Assembly (NCBI RefSeq): GCF_013927005.1
Contig: NZ_CP055930.1
Coordinates: forward strand, 4,712,001 to 4,776,000
Origin: Enterobacter sp. RHBSTW-00175
Lineage (GTDB): Bacteria > Pseudomonadota > Gammaproteobacteria > Enterobacterales > Enterobacteriaceae
Direction of reading: 5' to 3'
Length of the DNA stretch: 64,000 bases
Below the pieces are notes generated by a model. It saw nothing but the letters and a program-made list of their open reading frames with translations. It was not told the DNA's origin and ran no database searches. Positions 1-8,536 of this stretch are shown piece by piece (position 1 is the first letter of the stretch; each line of letters starts with the position of its first letter). Both the position numbers and the translations under genes were made by a program.

Positions 1-1
1 T

Positions 2-121
2 GGGCAATTGCAGATTAGCTTCAGCCACGATTTTCAGGTCAGCATGTGCGGCCCGGTGCATAAAATCGCCAGCCTGACGGTAGATGAAGATTGCTTCAAC
101 GCGGCGATAACGCAGAAATAA
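2..121 (+). CDS. 3' end of an unidentified gene (partial)
   Basis: An open frame enters from the left edge and ends with TAA at 119-121, giving 39 residues that finish in DEDCFNAAITQK. It stops 10 bases before the next start, so the two genes may be cotranscribed. Two cysteines are visible in the fragment. Too little remains to name a family. Confidence 0.5.
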   Translation, partial: GQLQISFSHDFQVSMCGPVHKIASLTVDEDCFNAAITQK

Positions 122-131
122 GGGAAAGGGA

Positions 132-530
132 ATGAAAAGGGTGAAGACAATCGTGATGCTGGCCGTTGTGGCCAGCCTGGCAGCAGGGTGTGCGCCGTTA
201 CATCCGTCCGGATGCCATAAAACAACGGCAACGGGTAGTTGCGGCTCTGGTCGCTGGGATGACAATGATCAATGGGGTGCACAAGCGCGGGCAATCAGAG
301 ACGCAGTCAATGCCAAAATTGCAGATCCACAACGCTGGAAAGGGAAGAAATGCAGGCTCCATCTGGAATTTGCCGAGGATGGTACGGCGTTAAACATATC
401 AACCAGCAACGGCAATAAAGCCTATTGCGAGGCCATAAAATCAGCAGCCCAAAAAGCCCAGTTCCCGGCCTTTACCAACCCGGATGTTTATCGGGATTTT
501 CAGAAATCCGGCTTTGATATGCAGGGTTAG
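132..530 (+). CDS. Lipoprotein with a stand-alone TolA C-terminal-like domain
   Basis: The 132-residue product begins with a lipoprotein signal whose lipobox LAAGC puts the acylated cysteine at residue 20. From about residue 52 to the end it resembles the third domain of TolA: an IRDAVNAKI helix, a KKCRLHLEFAEDG strand, a second cysteine in NKAYCEA, and a final VYRDFQKSGFDMQG segment. The cysteine spacing fits the disulfide of TolA-III. TolA itself has an inner-membrane anchor and a long helix; both are missing, so this is a small lipid-anchored relative. In TolA this domain contacts TolB and is bound by colicins and filamentous phage proteins. The role of the free-standing version is unknown. 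The start has AAGGGAA just upstream. Confidence 0.75.
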   Translation: MKRVKTIVMLAVVASLAAGCAPLHPSGCHKTTATGSCGSGRWDDNDQWGAQARAIRDAVNAKIADPQRWKGKKCRLHLEFAEDGTALNISTSNGNKAYCEAIKSAAQKAQFPAFTNPDVYRDFQKSGFDMQG

Positions 531-882
531 CCATAAAATTACCGCAGGGGAAATAACAATATGTCAGGAAAACCGTAGCCGTGACTCGTGATTTCTCCTG
601 TGGCTGCACAATCTAATAAACCTCTATTTTCGTAGGTCTTCAACGTACTACCTAAACTGGTGGCTTGTTTTTTGTACAAAAACCATAGGATTAATCGCAC
701 ATCAAATAGCAGTGTCGATATTTATTAATTAATATTAAAAAATCGATATGACTTAACTCATTGATTCCATTCAGTTAAAATGTTGTTGAACTTATTGCAA
801 CAAGATTGGCCAGGCAGCATATACTAAAGGCATGATATCTAAATTATAATCCTTTAACATCGGGTAGATAGGTGAGGTTAGA
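531..882. other. Intergenic region, AT-rich, probable promoter for the sensor/GGDEF-EAL pair
   Basis: No convincing gene lies in these 352 bases. The right half is AT-rich. A -10-like TATACT at 820-825 with TTGCAA at 795-800 (spacing 19) could drive the gene at 883, but the spacing is long. No strong terminator was seen after the lipoprotein gene. Confidence 0.35.
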
Positions 883-1377
883 ATGCGTTTAATTGTCATG
901 TTGTTGAGCCTGGTGGTCTGCACTCAGGTCTGGGCAGGGGAACTTACCAAACCTACCGGTAAAGTCCTTTTAACCATGTCGGGTAAAATAGAAAATACCA
1001 ACGATAACGGCAAAGCCGTTTTTGATATCGCGAGCCTTGAGAAACTGGGCGTAGTGAGTTTTCAGACCTCTTCACCTTGGTATAATGGGCGCACGAATTT
1101 TACGGGTATTTCCATGCAAAAGCTCATGGATTATGTCGGGGCGAAAGGGACTGTTGTTAAGGTCACCGCGCTCAATGATTACACCACTGTTATCCCTCTC
1201 AGTGATTTCAAGAATTACAATGTGATCCTCGCTTTTAAAATTAACGGGGAATATATGCGTGTCCGTGATAAAGGCCCGTTCTTCATTGTGTATCCCTATG
1301 ACAGTTTGCCTGAACTGAATAATCAGATCTATTATTCACGATCAGCATGGCAGGTCAGCCGCATGAGTATTGAGTAA
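883..1377 (+). CDS. Periplasmic molybdopterin-oxidoreductase-domain-like protein, probable sensor partner
   Basis: The 164-residue product has a clear Sec signal peptide (hydrophobic MLLSLVVCTQVWA, likely cut after residue 18). The mature part resembles the sulfite-oxidase/YedY-type molybdopterin-binding fold as it appears in small stand-alone proteins (FTGISMQKLMDYVG, then KGPFFIVYPYD). No cysteine remains after the signal, so the usual Mo ligand is absent and catalysis is unlikely. It ends 17 bases before a membrane GGDEF/EAL gene on the same strand, so it probably feeds a periplasmic signal to that protein. The start follows a GGTGAGG-like ribosome site. The function is inferred from the pairing. 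Confidence 0.6.
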   Translation: MRLIVMLLSLVVCTQVWAGELTKPTGKVLLTMSGKIENTNDNGKAVFDIASLEKLGVVSFQTSSPWYNGRTNFTGISMQKLMDYVGAKGTVVKVTALNDYTTVIPLSDFKNYNVILAFKINGEYMRVRDKGPFFIVYPYDSLPELNNQIYYSRSAWQVSRMSIE

Positions 1378-1394
1378 GAGTTCAGAGGAGCATC

Positions 1395-3356
1395 ATGAAC
1401 AGAATACTGGCTGGCATAATCTTTTCCCTTTTTATATCCACAGGGTATATCTCTTTCCTTGTGCATGAAAGGCAACAAGAGTTACAGAAGCTAAGTCGTT
1501 ACACCGACTCATGGTCTGCTGCACAGCTGGTGTCAGAATATTACCGTTTCGAGTCATGGCTTGGTCTTTACACTATTGTTGATACGATGGAACTTGATGA
1601 CGTACGCCTGCGTCTCGACATTATGCTCAGCCAGAGTGATTTAATGAAAGGCGGTGATTTAGGGCATTATATAGACAGCAATAAAGCCCATCATGAACTG
1701 GCGTTACAACTTCAAAGTACGCTTGAATATCTGGATGTTCATCTTGAGAAGATGGACCGTTCAGACATCAAGGAGTACCTGAAAGTCATGCATGAGCTTG
1801 ATTCGCCGCTAAGCCGCCTTTCATCTGGCGCATTAGACAAAGATGTTAACTCGATAAATAATGCGAACCACAATATTCAAACGCTGTATTATATTTATTC
1901 AGCAACGTCGGTACTGCTAATAATACTCAGTGCGATATTAGGCGTGCTGATATTCTTTCAAAACAGAAATATTCTGAAGGCGCATCTTCAGGTTAAAAGC
2001 CTTGCCGAAGAATTGCAAAAATCGAAAGAAAAACTGCAAAGCCAGAATGCAAAACTGGAGTATGACGTCTACCACGACTCTCTCACAGAGATGAATAACC
2101 GCCATTTCTTCTGGGAAAATTTAACTAAAACCATCGAGGTGGCAGAAAAAGTTAATCACTCTGTGGCTGTCATGTTGTTTGATTTAGATCGATTCAAAGA
2201 GGTCAATGATACATACGGACATGATGCCGGTGATATCTTATTACGCCAGATTTCCCACCGTCTGGTGTCGATGAGCCTTGCTTCAGATACGCTTTACCGC
2301 TTAGGCGGAGATGAGTTTGCGTTTCTTTCGAGTGGCCTGACCGAAAGCCAGGCGGTTTCCCGGGCCCAAAAAATATGTGAATTTATCAACCAGCCGTACA
2401 CGATTTATAACACCATTATCAACATCACCACCTGTGTGGGTATTGTTATTTCTGAGACTGAACGCCGCTCTGACTATCTCTATAAATTTGCCGATCTGGC
2501 CCTTTATGAAGCCAAAAATGAAGGTTCAGGTAAGATAAAAGTCTTCCGGCAGCGCATGTTAGACAAGCTGCAAGAAAGCAGAACCCTTGAACATGATATG
2601 GCCATGGCAATCGTGAACAAAGAGTTCGTGGTTTATTATCAGCCTATTGTTGATTCGTTCAGCCGGGAAATTTACAGTTATGAAGCCCTTATTCGCTGGA
2701 TACATCCTCTGAAGGGACTCCTGTTACCGGATAGCTTTATTCCGGTTGCTGAAAAAACAGGAATGATTAACGAGATGGGTAAAACGGTGCTCGAAATGGC
2801 CTGTCGGGAAGCGGCGACCTGGGCAGTTCCGGCGAAAATTTCAGTCAATGTCTCTCCTGTCCAGCTCAGCAGTAAAACCTTTGCCGGAACAGTGCTGTCC
2901 ATTCTGAAGGAAACAGGGCTTCCAACTGAACGTCTTGAACTGGAAGTGACTGAATCCTCTCTCTTTACGGAGAGCACTACACCGATGAATACCCTGAACA
3001 AGCTCAGATCCCAGGGCGTGAAAATCTCCATCGATGATTTTGGTACGGGGTACTCTTCTCTGTCGCGACTGAGCCGGATTGCCTTCGATAAAATCAAAAT
3101 AGACAAGTCATTTGTCCATTCGCTGGCTACCCAGGAAGACGCCATTAATATCATCAAACTCATCACGGGGATGGCGAAATCCCTAAATATGAAGGCTATT
3201 GCAGAAGGTGTTGAAACGCAGGAACAGCTGGAGAGTCTTCAGGCGCTGGGCTGCGATTTCGCACAAGGGTATCTATTTGGTAAACCTCAGCCACATATCG
3301 CAGCGGAAATACGCAACGGTTATCAGGAACAGTTAAACTGCGAACGTTTATCCTGA
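1395..3356 (+). CDS. Membrane GGDEF/EAL protein (cyclic di-GMP turnover)
   Basis: The 653-residue protein has transmembrane segments at about 2-23 and 168-188 enclosing a periplasmic sensor region, then a coiled coil near 195-225, a GGDEF domain and an EAL domain. The cyclase signature is intact (GGDEF at 304-308). The inhibitory RxxD site expected just before it reads LASD, so product inhibition through that site is probably lost. The phosphodiesterase signature EAL is at 430-432, and the later motifs NVSP, EVTES, DDFGTGYSS and QGYLFGKP are all present. Either activity is therefore possible. An AGAGGAG ribosome site precedes the start. The upstream secreted protein is the likely partner, and the exopolysaccharide operon converges on it from the right. 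Confidence 0.9.
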   Translation: MNRILAGIIFSLFISTGYISFLVHERQQELQKLSRYTDSWSAAQLVSEYYRFESWLGLYTIVDTMELDDVRLRLDIMLSQSDLMKGGDLGHYIDSNKAHHELALQLQSTLEYLDVHLEKMDRSDIKEYLKVMHELDSPLSRLSSGALDKDVNSINNANHNIQTLYYIYSATSVLLIILSAILGVLIFFQNRNILKAHLQVKSLAEELQKSKEKLQSQNAKLEYDVYHDSLTEMNNRHFFWENLTKTIEVAEKVNHSVAVMLFDLDRFKEVNDTYGHDAGDILLRQISHRLVSMSLASDTLYRLGGDEFAFLSSGLTESQAVSRAQKICEFINQPYTIYNTIINITTCVGIVISETERRSDYLYKFADLALYEAKNEGSGKIKVFRQRMLDKLQESRTLEHDMAMAIVNKEFVVYYQPIVDSFSREIYSYEALIRWIHPLKGLLLPDSFIPVAEKTGMINEMGKTVLEMACREAATWAVPAKISVNVSPVQLSSKTFAGTVLSILKETGLPTERLELEVTESSLFTESTTPMNTLNKLRSQGVKISIDDFGTGYSSLSRLSRIAFDKIKIDKSFVHSLATQEDAINIIKLITGMAKSLNMKAIAEGVETQEQLESLQALGCDFAQGYLFGKPQPHIAAEIRNGYQEQLNCERLS

Positions 3357-3371
3357 GCATGTTCCAAAGGC

Positions 3372-4787
3372 TTACCTGATAGCAAAAGTGGCCATCTGAT
3401 ACCAGCCATCGGTGGTTTTCCCTTTGTTGGCAAGCTGGACTCGCGGTGCGCCCTGGGCATCGGTAATTGCCGTTTGCAGCGAATAGTTGCCTGCGGGTAG
3501 GGTTGCAGGCAGGGCCAGCACCACGCGGCTTTGAATCTCACCTGGCAACCAGCGACGAATATCGTCCTGCGTTTTCTGCTTCAGAACGGTTGTGCCTGCG
3601 GCATTAACCACCCGCCACTGCACCGGATAGGCAAGATAAGCCGGCGCAACACCGTCATTACGCCAGTTAACGGTCAGCGTCAGCGGTTGCCCGGCCAGAA
3701 GTGGAGTGTCAAACGTCAGCTTATTCACCCGGTAGCGATAGCCAATGCGCAGTAAGGCCTTATCGACAATGTCACGATATTCGGTGGGGATCGGTCGCGA
3801 TTTAATATTCAGCGTGCTGGCGTGCTGCTGTATCGCCCAGTCGAAGGTCGCCTGGACCTCCTCGCGGGTATAGTGCTGCACGGTTTGCCATTCAGTCATA
3901 TAGCCGCAAATCTCAAGGCTAACCGGCGCCCGTTTCCAGCTGTCGTTAAAGCCCGGCTCGGCGGCCTGCGCGGCAGCCAGACGCTGCGGGTAGTCATCGC
4001 GCATATGGCTCCACTCGGTTGAGAAGTTACGCCAGTCGCCCCAGCAGTCCGCACGCCAGCCTGCACCCCGGCGGCTGGCCCATGCCAGCGAGTCTCCGCC
4101 GCTGATGAGCATCACTTTCGGGGTTTTCGGGAAGCTATCAAAATGCATATCGACATAACGATTGAGCTGCGCGGGGGTGTATTTATCCATTAATTTCGGC
4201 ACGTCAGGAAAATTGGAGTTATGCCATTCCCCCCATGAACCGACCATGCCGATGTCAATAAAGGCCAGCTCAGGGTTTCCGTCGTAGCGTTTGCCCATGG
4301 TGCCGATCAGTTTCTGTGCGTAGGCGATGAAGGTTGGGTCGCTGAGATCCGGCACGAAGGTTTTACCGTTTTCAACCCACTGTCCTTTAATGCCTTTGGC
4401 AATCAGCCAGGCGGGAATTTTTGAACCGGTTTGTGGTTCATCGAGCGCCATAAAGCGCAGGCCGACGTTCATCGCCGGCTGGTGTCTGGCGGCAACGGCA
4501 AAAGCGTTGTCGATGAGGGAAAAATTATAAACCCCTTCCTGTGGCTCCAGTTCGCTCCAGTAAAAACGCTCGTATTCAAAGCCGGTGTCGGGATACTGCG
4601 CAAGGGTGGGTTTTTGACCGTAACCGTCATGAAAACTGGCAACACCCATGCCCGGATTGGTCAACAGACCGTCGAAGGGCAGAGGTGAAACCACCGTGGT
4701 GACTGCACCCGCAGAACCTGAAGTCAGCAAGCCCGCCAGCAGCAGTGCACGAAACAAAGGCGCTTTACGAAGAGACGACATCGGCAT
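3372..4787 (-). CDS. Secreted DUF4832-family protein of the exopolysaccharide operon
   Basis: The 471-residue product starts with a Sec signal peptide (LFRALLLAGLLTSGSAGA). The body resembles DUF4874/DUF4832 proteins: LTNPGMGVASFHDGY near the N terminus, ERFYWSELEPQEGVYNF, then LAFIDIGMVGSWGEWHN, followed by a C-terminal beta-sandwich-like part from about residue 355. The barrel-like N-terminal portion recalls glycoside hydrolases, so trimming or turnover of the polymer is plausible, but no activity is established for the family as far as I know. It is the last gene of the operon, 6 bases after the small membrane protein gene, whose stop overlaps its AAGGTGA ribosome site. It converges with the GGDEF/EAL gene. 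Confidence 0.7.
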   Translation of the reverse strand: MPMSSLRKAPLFRALLLAGLLTSGSAGAVTTVVSPLPFDGLLTNPGMGVASFHDGYGQKPTLAQYPDTGFEYERFYWSELEPQEGVYNFSLIDNAFAVAARHQPAMNVGLRFMALDEPQTGSKIPAWLIAKGIKGQWVENGKTFVPDLSDPTFIAYAQKLIGTMGKRYDGNPELAFIDIGMVGSWGEWHNSNFPDVPKLMDKYTPAQLNRYVDMHFDSFPKTPKVMLISGGDSLAWASRRGAGWRADCWGDWRNFSTEWSHMRDDYPQRLAAAQAAEPGFNDSWKRAPVSLEICGYMTEWQTVQHYTREEVQATFDWAIQQHASTLNIKSRPIPTEYRDIVDKALLRIGYRYRVNKLTFDTPLLAGQPLTLTVNWRNDGVAPAYLAYPVQWRVVNAAGTTVLKQKTQDDIRRWLPGEIQSRVVLALPATLPAGNYSLQTAITDAQGAPRVQLANKGKTTDGWYQMATFAIR

Positions 4788-4793
4788 TTCATT

Positions 4794-5207
4794 TCACCTT
4801 GTCATTTTGTCATGAAGGTCCATAAACCACGTCCAGATACCGACGTGGAAGTTGGTAAATACGTCGATGCCTAATGCCGATTTCAGCATATAGAGTGCCA
4901 GCAGAACCGACAGCAGGCAGAACAACACCCCGAGGGTAATGATCAGTGTAGTGAAGATGCGCCCGACCAGAGTGCTTTCGCGCGATACCTTGCGCACATC
5001 ACGGCCAAAGAGAAACACCACAAAGTAGCGGCGGTGGAGGAACGGGAAGCTATGGCGAAAATCGAGCCGGTGGCGCGTCGCCAGATTAGTGCGGACCAGC
5101 GCCTGCTCAATTCCGCGCTTTTGTTCCGGGGTTAATGAGGTTTCGACCTCCTGGTCAAGTGCGGCATAGAAGCGCTCGACGACCAGTTCTGCTGTAGATT
5201 TCGACAC
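4794..5207 (-). CDS. Small membrane protein of the exopolysaccharide operon, function unknown
   Basis: This 137-residue protein is not recognised. The open frame extends upstream into the glycosyltransferase gene, but the likely start is GTG at 5207: it follows AGGAAA by a normal distance and lies just after the neighbour's stop. The N-terminal half is charged (SKSTAELVVERFYAALDQEVE, LTPEQKRGIEQAL). One long hydrophobic stretch (TLIITLGVLFCLLSVLLALYML) near residues 90-115 should cross the membrane. Its place between glycosyltransferase and DUF4832 genes suggests a role in assembly or export, by context only. Confidence 0.6.
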   Translation of the reverse strand: MSKSTAELVVERFYAALDQEVETSLTPEQKRGIEQALVRTNLATRHRLDFRHSFPFLHRRYFVVFLFGRDVRKVSRESTLVGRIFTTLIITLGVLFCLLSVLLALYMLKSALGIDVFTNFHVGIWTWFMDLHDKMTR

Positions 5208-5218
5208 GTGTTTCCTGT

Positions 5219-6319
5219 TTACGTTAGGCGCTGATACACTTGAGCGGTTTGGGCGGCAATTTCCGGCCAACGGTACTTTGGCAGGAACTGGCTGTAATCT
5301 GCTTTCTCTCCTCCGACCCATTGTTGAAGCTTCTGCGTCAGGGCCGGAACGTTAGCGACAGGGAAATAGTCCGCTTGCGGCAGGCCAATTTCGAGATTTG
5401 CCGGGATGTCGCTGACAATGACCGGCAATGACCACGACATGGCTTCAAGCAGGGCGATCGGCAAGCCTTCATGGTAAGAGGGCAGGACGAATAACCCGGC
5501 TTGTGAGAACAGCGTATGAAGCGTCGGGCCGCTGACAAAACCGGTCATGAAGACGTTCGGCGTGCTGAAGGCCTGTTTCTTTAGCTGTTCACTGTACTCA
5601 TCGGCATGGTCGGCATCGCCAATCAACACCAGTGGCATACTACAACCCGCCGCAGCATAAGCGGCTATCAGGTCGTGTAGCCCTTTCTCTTCCACAAAGC
5701 GGGCCACGGCAACAATATACTGTCCCGGCTTAAGGGCGTGCCTTTCAAGGATCGTCGCCTGTTCTTCAGCGGATGGCAGCGCGGTCTGGCGGACGCCGTT
5801 GTAGATAACGTGGGCATTATGCCGGCCATGTTTGCGCTTAATCAGATTGTTGATAACCTCGGAAATGACGATCACCTCATTGGCGTAGGTTACCGCCCAT
5901 TTTTCGCCCAGTCGCAACATCCCTTTACTGACTTTTCCCCATTTCTGGCGGTCATAATCCGGGCCGTGATGAGTAAACACGACGCGTTTTCCCAGCAGGC
6001 GCAACAACGGCACTACCAGCCCAGGGCCGATGGCGTGAACGTGAACCACACTGGAGCCGTCAAATAAGGTACTGAGCGCTGCCAGCGTTGAGTGAACGAT
6101 GGCCTCGAACTTACGGCTTTTCGGTGCCCATAAGCTCTTGAGTTTAACACCTTTATATTCACTGCGGCGATAGTTCACGTAGGGCGAGCGGGCCAGCACG
6201 CAGATCTCCGCGTTGCCCAGACGATAGATCTCCGGGTACAGATTCTGGCAATGGGTTTCTACGCCGCCCTGAACATCGGGAATGCCGCGGGTACCCAGCA
6301 CCGTCACCTTGGCTTTCAT
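5219..6319 (-). CDS. GT4-family glycosyltransferase (exopolysaccharide)
   Basis: The 366-residue product has the two Rossmann-like halves of GT-B enzymes. The N terminus carries LGTRGIPDVQGGVETHC, a glycine-rich acceptor-side loop. The C-terminal half has VAVARFVEEKGLHDL and the EX7E motif in YHEGLPIALLEAM, typical of retaining GT4 enzymes that use nucleotide sugars. It should add one sugar to the lipid-linked repeat unit at the cytoplasmic face of the inner membrane. Its start overlaps the end of the upstream gene by 4 bases. The donor and linkage cannot be read from the sequence. Confidence 0.88.
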   Translation of the reverse strand: MKAKVTVLGTRGIPDVQGGVETHCQNLYPEIYRLGNAEICVLARSPYVNYRRSEYKGVKLKSLWAPKSRKFEAIVHSTLAALSTLFDGSSVVHVHAIGPGLVVPLLRLLGKRVVFTHHGPDYDRQKWGKVSKGMLRLGEKWAVTYANEVIVISEVINNLIKRKHGRHNAHVIYNGVRQTALPSAEEQATILERHALKPGQYIVAVARFVEEKGLHDLIAAYAAAGCSMPLVLIGDADHADEYSEQLKKQAFSTPNVFMTGFVSGPTLHTLFSQAGLFVLPSYHEGLPIALLEAMSWSLPVIVSDIPANLEIGLPQADYFPVANVPALTQKLQQWVGGEKADYSQFLPKYRWPEIAAQTAQVYQRLT

Positions 6320-7530
6320 GTTGTCTCTCCCACAAGTTGCTGATAAAGCGCCTGTAGCACCTGCATATGACGGGCAAGATCGTATTTTTCTTCCAGACGC
6401 TGGCGGGCGCTAATCCCCATTTCACGCGCTCGTTGTGGGTCTGCGGCCAGTCTGTCCATCAACTGCGCCAGCGAGTCGCTGTCGCCTGGCTCCACCAGAT
6501 AACCATCCCGGTTGTCGCGGATCTGTTCCGGAATGCCGCCAATGTTGCCGCCGATAACCGGGCGGCCAAAGGCCATGGCTTCGAGCACTGACATCGAACA
6601 GTTTTCGTAATATTCGGAAGGAACAATAACCGCGCGGGCCCCTCGAATCAGGTTGTTCAGTGCCTCACCGTGTTTCATATACCCGAGGAATTCTGGCCCA
6701 CTGAAGCGGGCGCGCAGTTCTTTGCCGAGCGGACCATCGCCGACAATTTTAAGCGGCATGTTATGGGTCATTTTCTGCTGTGCCTGGGCAAGGGTAGATA
6801 CCCCTTTTTCACGGCTCAGCCGGCCGATATAGAGGAAATAGTCGCCCGCCGTTTCGCCAGGCACGGTGGTGCTGGCATCGATACCATTAACGATAACGTC
6901 GATGCGGGTGTCAGGGAGCTTACGCAGCAGCGTCTGGCGCATAAACTCGCTTGGCGCGACGATGCAGTCGAGCATGGCGTAATTTTTGGCGAACTTCTGC
7001 CAGTATGCTTCCAGCGACAGCAGCAGGCTTTTAAAGGTATCGCCTTGCTGGCAGCGGTGGCGAAACGCGTTGCTGACTGATCCGGTCAGGCACTCTTCGC
7101 AGACGTGGCCGTCGCGCAGCATGGTGTAGGAGGGGCAGACGATTTTGTAATCGTGTGCGGTTAGTACCGTTTTACAGCCAAAGCGCTTTGCCACGCCAAT
7201 GACGGCGGGCGTTATCTGATGATAGATATTGTGGAAATGAACAATATCCGGCCGCTCGCGGAGCAGCAACGTGTTGAGTTTCGCACAGGCCTGCGAATTA
7301 TAGATAAAATCCACCCCGGCTCTGACCCGGCTCATCAAACCGTGGCTGTCGTGATAATCGACATTCTGGACGAAAAATTCTTCCCACGGTGACGGTTTGT
7401 TTTCCACGTGCTTCATACTGAAGTCGATGACCTGGTAACCGGACTGCAGCATGGCATCCCGCTCCTGGAAATAAACGGTTTCCGCGCCTCCTTTGATAAA
7501 GAAGAACTTGTTAACGAAGAGAATTTTCAT
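6316..7530 (-). CDS. GT4-family glycosyltransferase (exopolysaccharide)
   Basis: The 404-residue GT-B enzyme starts with KILFVNKFFFIKGGAETVYF, the usual glycosyltransferase-4 N-terminal loop, and contains IVHFHNIYHQITP and TVLTAHDYKIVCPSY. The C-terminal half has YIGRLSREKGVSTLAQA and the EX7E motif in YYENCSMSVLEAM. A cysteine pair (HVCEECLTGS) after the acceptor-domain loop is common in this subgroup. It overlaps the GT2 gene upstream by 20 bases and the next GT4 gene by 4, pointing to coupled translation. It should extend the polymer repeat unit; sugar specificity is unknown. Confidence 0.88.
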   Translation of the reverse strand: MKILFVNKFFFIKGGAETVYFQERDAMLQSGYQVIDFSMKHVENKPSPWEEFFVQNVDYHDSHGLMSRVRAGVDFIYNSQACAKLNTLLLRERPDIVHFHNIYHQITPAVIGVAKRFGCKTVLTAHDYKIVCPSYTMLRDGHVCEECLTGSVSNAFRHRCQQGDTFKSLLLSLEAYWQKFAKNYAMLDCIVAPSEFMRQTLLRKLPDTRIDVIVNGIDASTTVPGETAGDYFLYIGRLSREKGVSTLAQAQQKMTHNMPLKIVGDGPLGKELRARFSGPEFLGYMKHGEALNNLIRGARAVIVPSEYYENCSMSVLEAMAFGRPVIGGNIGGIPEQIRDNRDGYLVEPGDSDSLAQLMDRLAADPQRAREMGISARQRLEEKYDLARHMQVLQALYQQLVGETT

Positions 7531-8536
7531 TTTCGGTATCGATATGCTTTGGATTAAACACGGTCACCGCCGGGCGTTGCATCGGGTCACGGACTGCACG
7601 GGCCATCCCGCGCAGCATCCCCGCTGAAAACATAAATAAGTTAATCACGCTCTGCACACCATCGCGCAGGGATCTGTTTTTGATTGTTTTCAGTGCGATA
7701 AACGCCAGCAGTGGCAGCAGCGCAATGGCGATAACCTTACCGTTAAAAGTCAGCAGGCAGACAAGCAAAATCAACAGATACAGGGTGAAAATCAGCTCAT
7801 TACGAACAATGCGCAACGCGGCCGGGAAATGGGCTTTGCCCCAGCAGCCGCGCAGCAGCTCACCAGGCGCGCACAGGAAACGGTTCTTCCAGCGGTAGAT
7901 CAGCATTTTGAAGGTCGGCATGGTGTAGGAGGTGTGGCTAAAGTAGGGCACTTCCAGTCGGTGTAGCTTGTAGCCCGCAGCACCCAGACGGATGCCCAGC
8001 TCTGCCTCTTCATAGGCGTGCAGGTTCAGGTTGGTCAGGTAGCCGACTTTTTCGATGGCCGAACGGCGATACAGACCCCCGCCACCTAAGTGGTCGGTAT
8101 CACCGTGGGGATAGATTAGGTGCAGGCGCTGCTTGCGCGATTTGAACTCGTAGTTGGATGCATCATCCATATCAACGCTACCGGCTACCCCCGCATACTC
8201 AGGATGGGTTTCCAGAAATTCGACGGCGGTATCAAGGAAGCCCGGCTCCAGCTCCATATCGCCATCCAGCAGCAGCAGGTAATCGCCCTCGCTATACAGC
8301 CAGCCGAGCTGGTGGCCGATACCGCAACTGCGATCGCTAATGTTATCCAGACACACCACCATCACGTCTTTACCTAACGCGAGCTCCCGCGTGTTATCCG
8401 TCGAGAGGCTGTCAGCAACGATGATTTGATGCGGATAGGGTTGCAGCTGTTTGCGGACACTGTCGATTGTTTTCTCAATGCCCTGCGCTTCATTCAGGGT
8501 CTTGATGCTGACGGTAATAGAGGGTTTTTTATTCAT
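7511..8536 (-). CDS. GT2-family glycosyltransferase with C-terminal membrane segments
   Basis: The 341-residue protein begins with ITVSIKTLNEAQGIEKTIDSV, the GT-A opening, followed by IIVADSLSTDNT and the DXD-like LLLLDGDMELEPG that holds the metal and nucleotide sugar. The region GGGGLYRRSAIEKVGYL with EEAELGIRLGAAG matches the acceptor side and catalytic base of GT2 enzymes. A hydrophobic block from about 250 to 285 suggests membrane attachment. It overlaps the polymerase gene by 8 bases. It probably adds a sugar to the lipid-linked intermediate. Confidence 0.88.
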   Translation of the reverse strand: MNKKPSITVSIKTLNEAQGIEKTIDSVRKQLQPYPHQIIVADSLSTDNTRELALGKDVMVVCLDNISDRSCGIGHQLGWLYSEGDYLLLLDGDMELEPGFLDTAVEFLETHPEYAGVAGSVDMDDASNYEFKSRKQRLHLIYPHGDTDHLGGGGLYRRSAIEKVGYLTNLNLHAYEEAELGIRLGAAGYKLHRLEVPYFSHTSYTMPTFKMLIYRWKNRFLCAPGELLRGCWGKAHFPAALRIVRNELIFTLYLLILLVCLLTFNGKVIAIALLPLLAFIALKTIKNRSLRDGVQSVINLFMFSAGMLRGMARAVRDPMQRPAVTVFNPKHIDTENENSLR

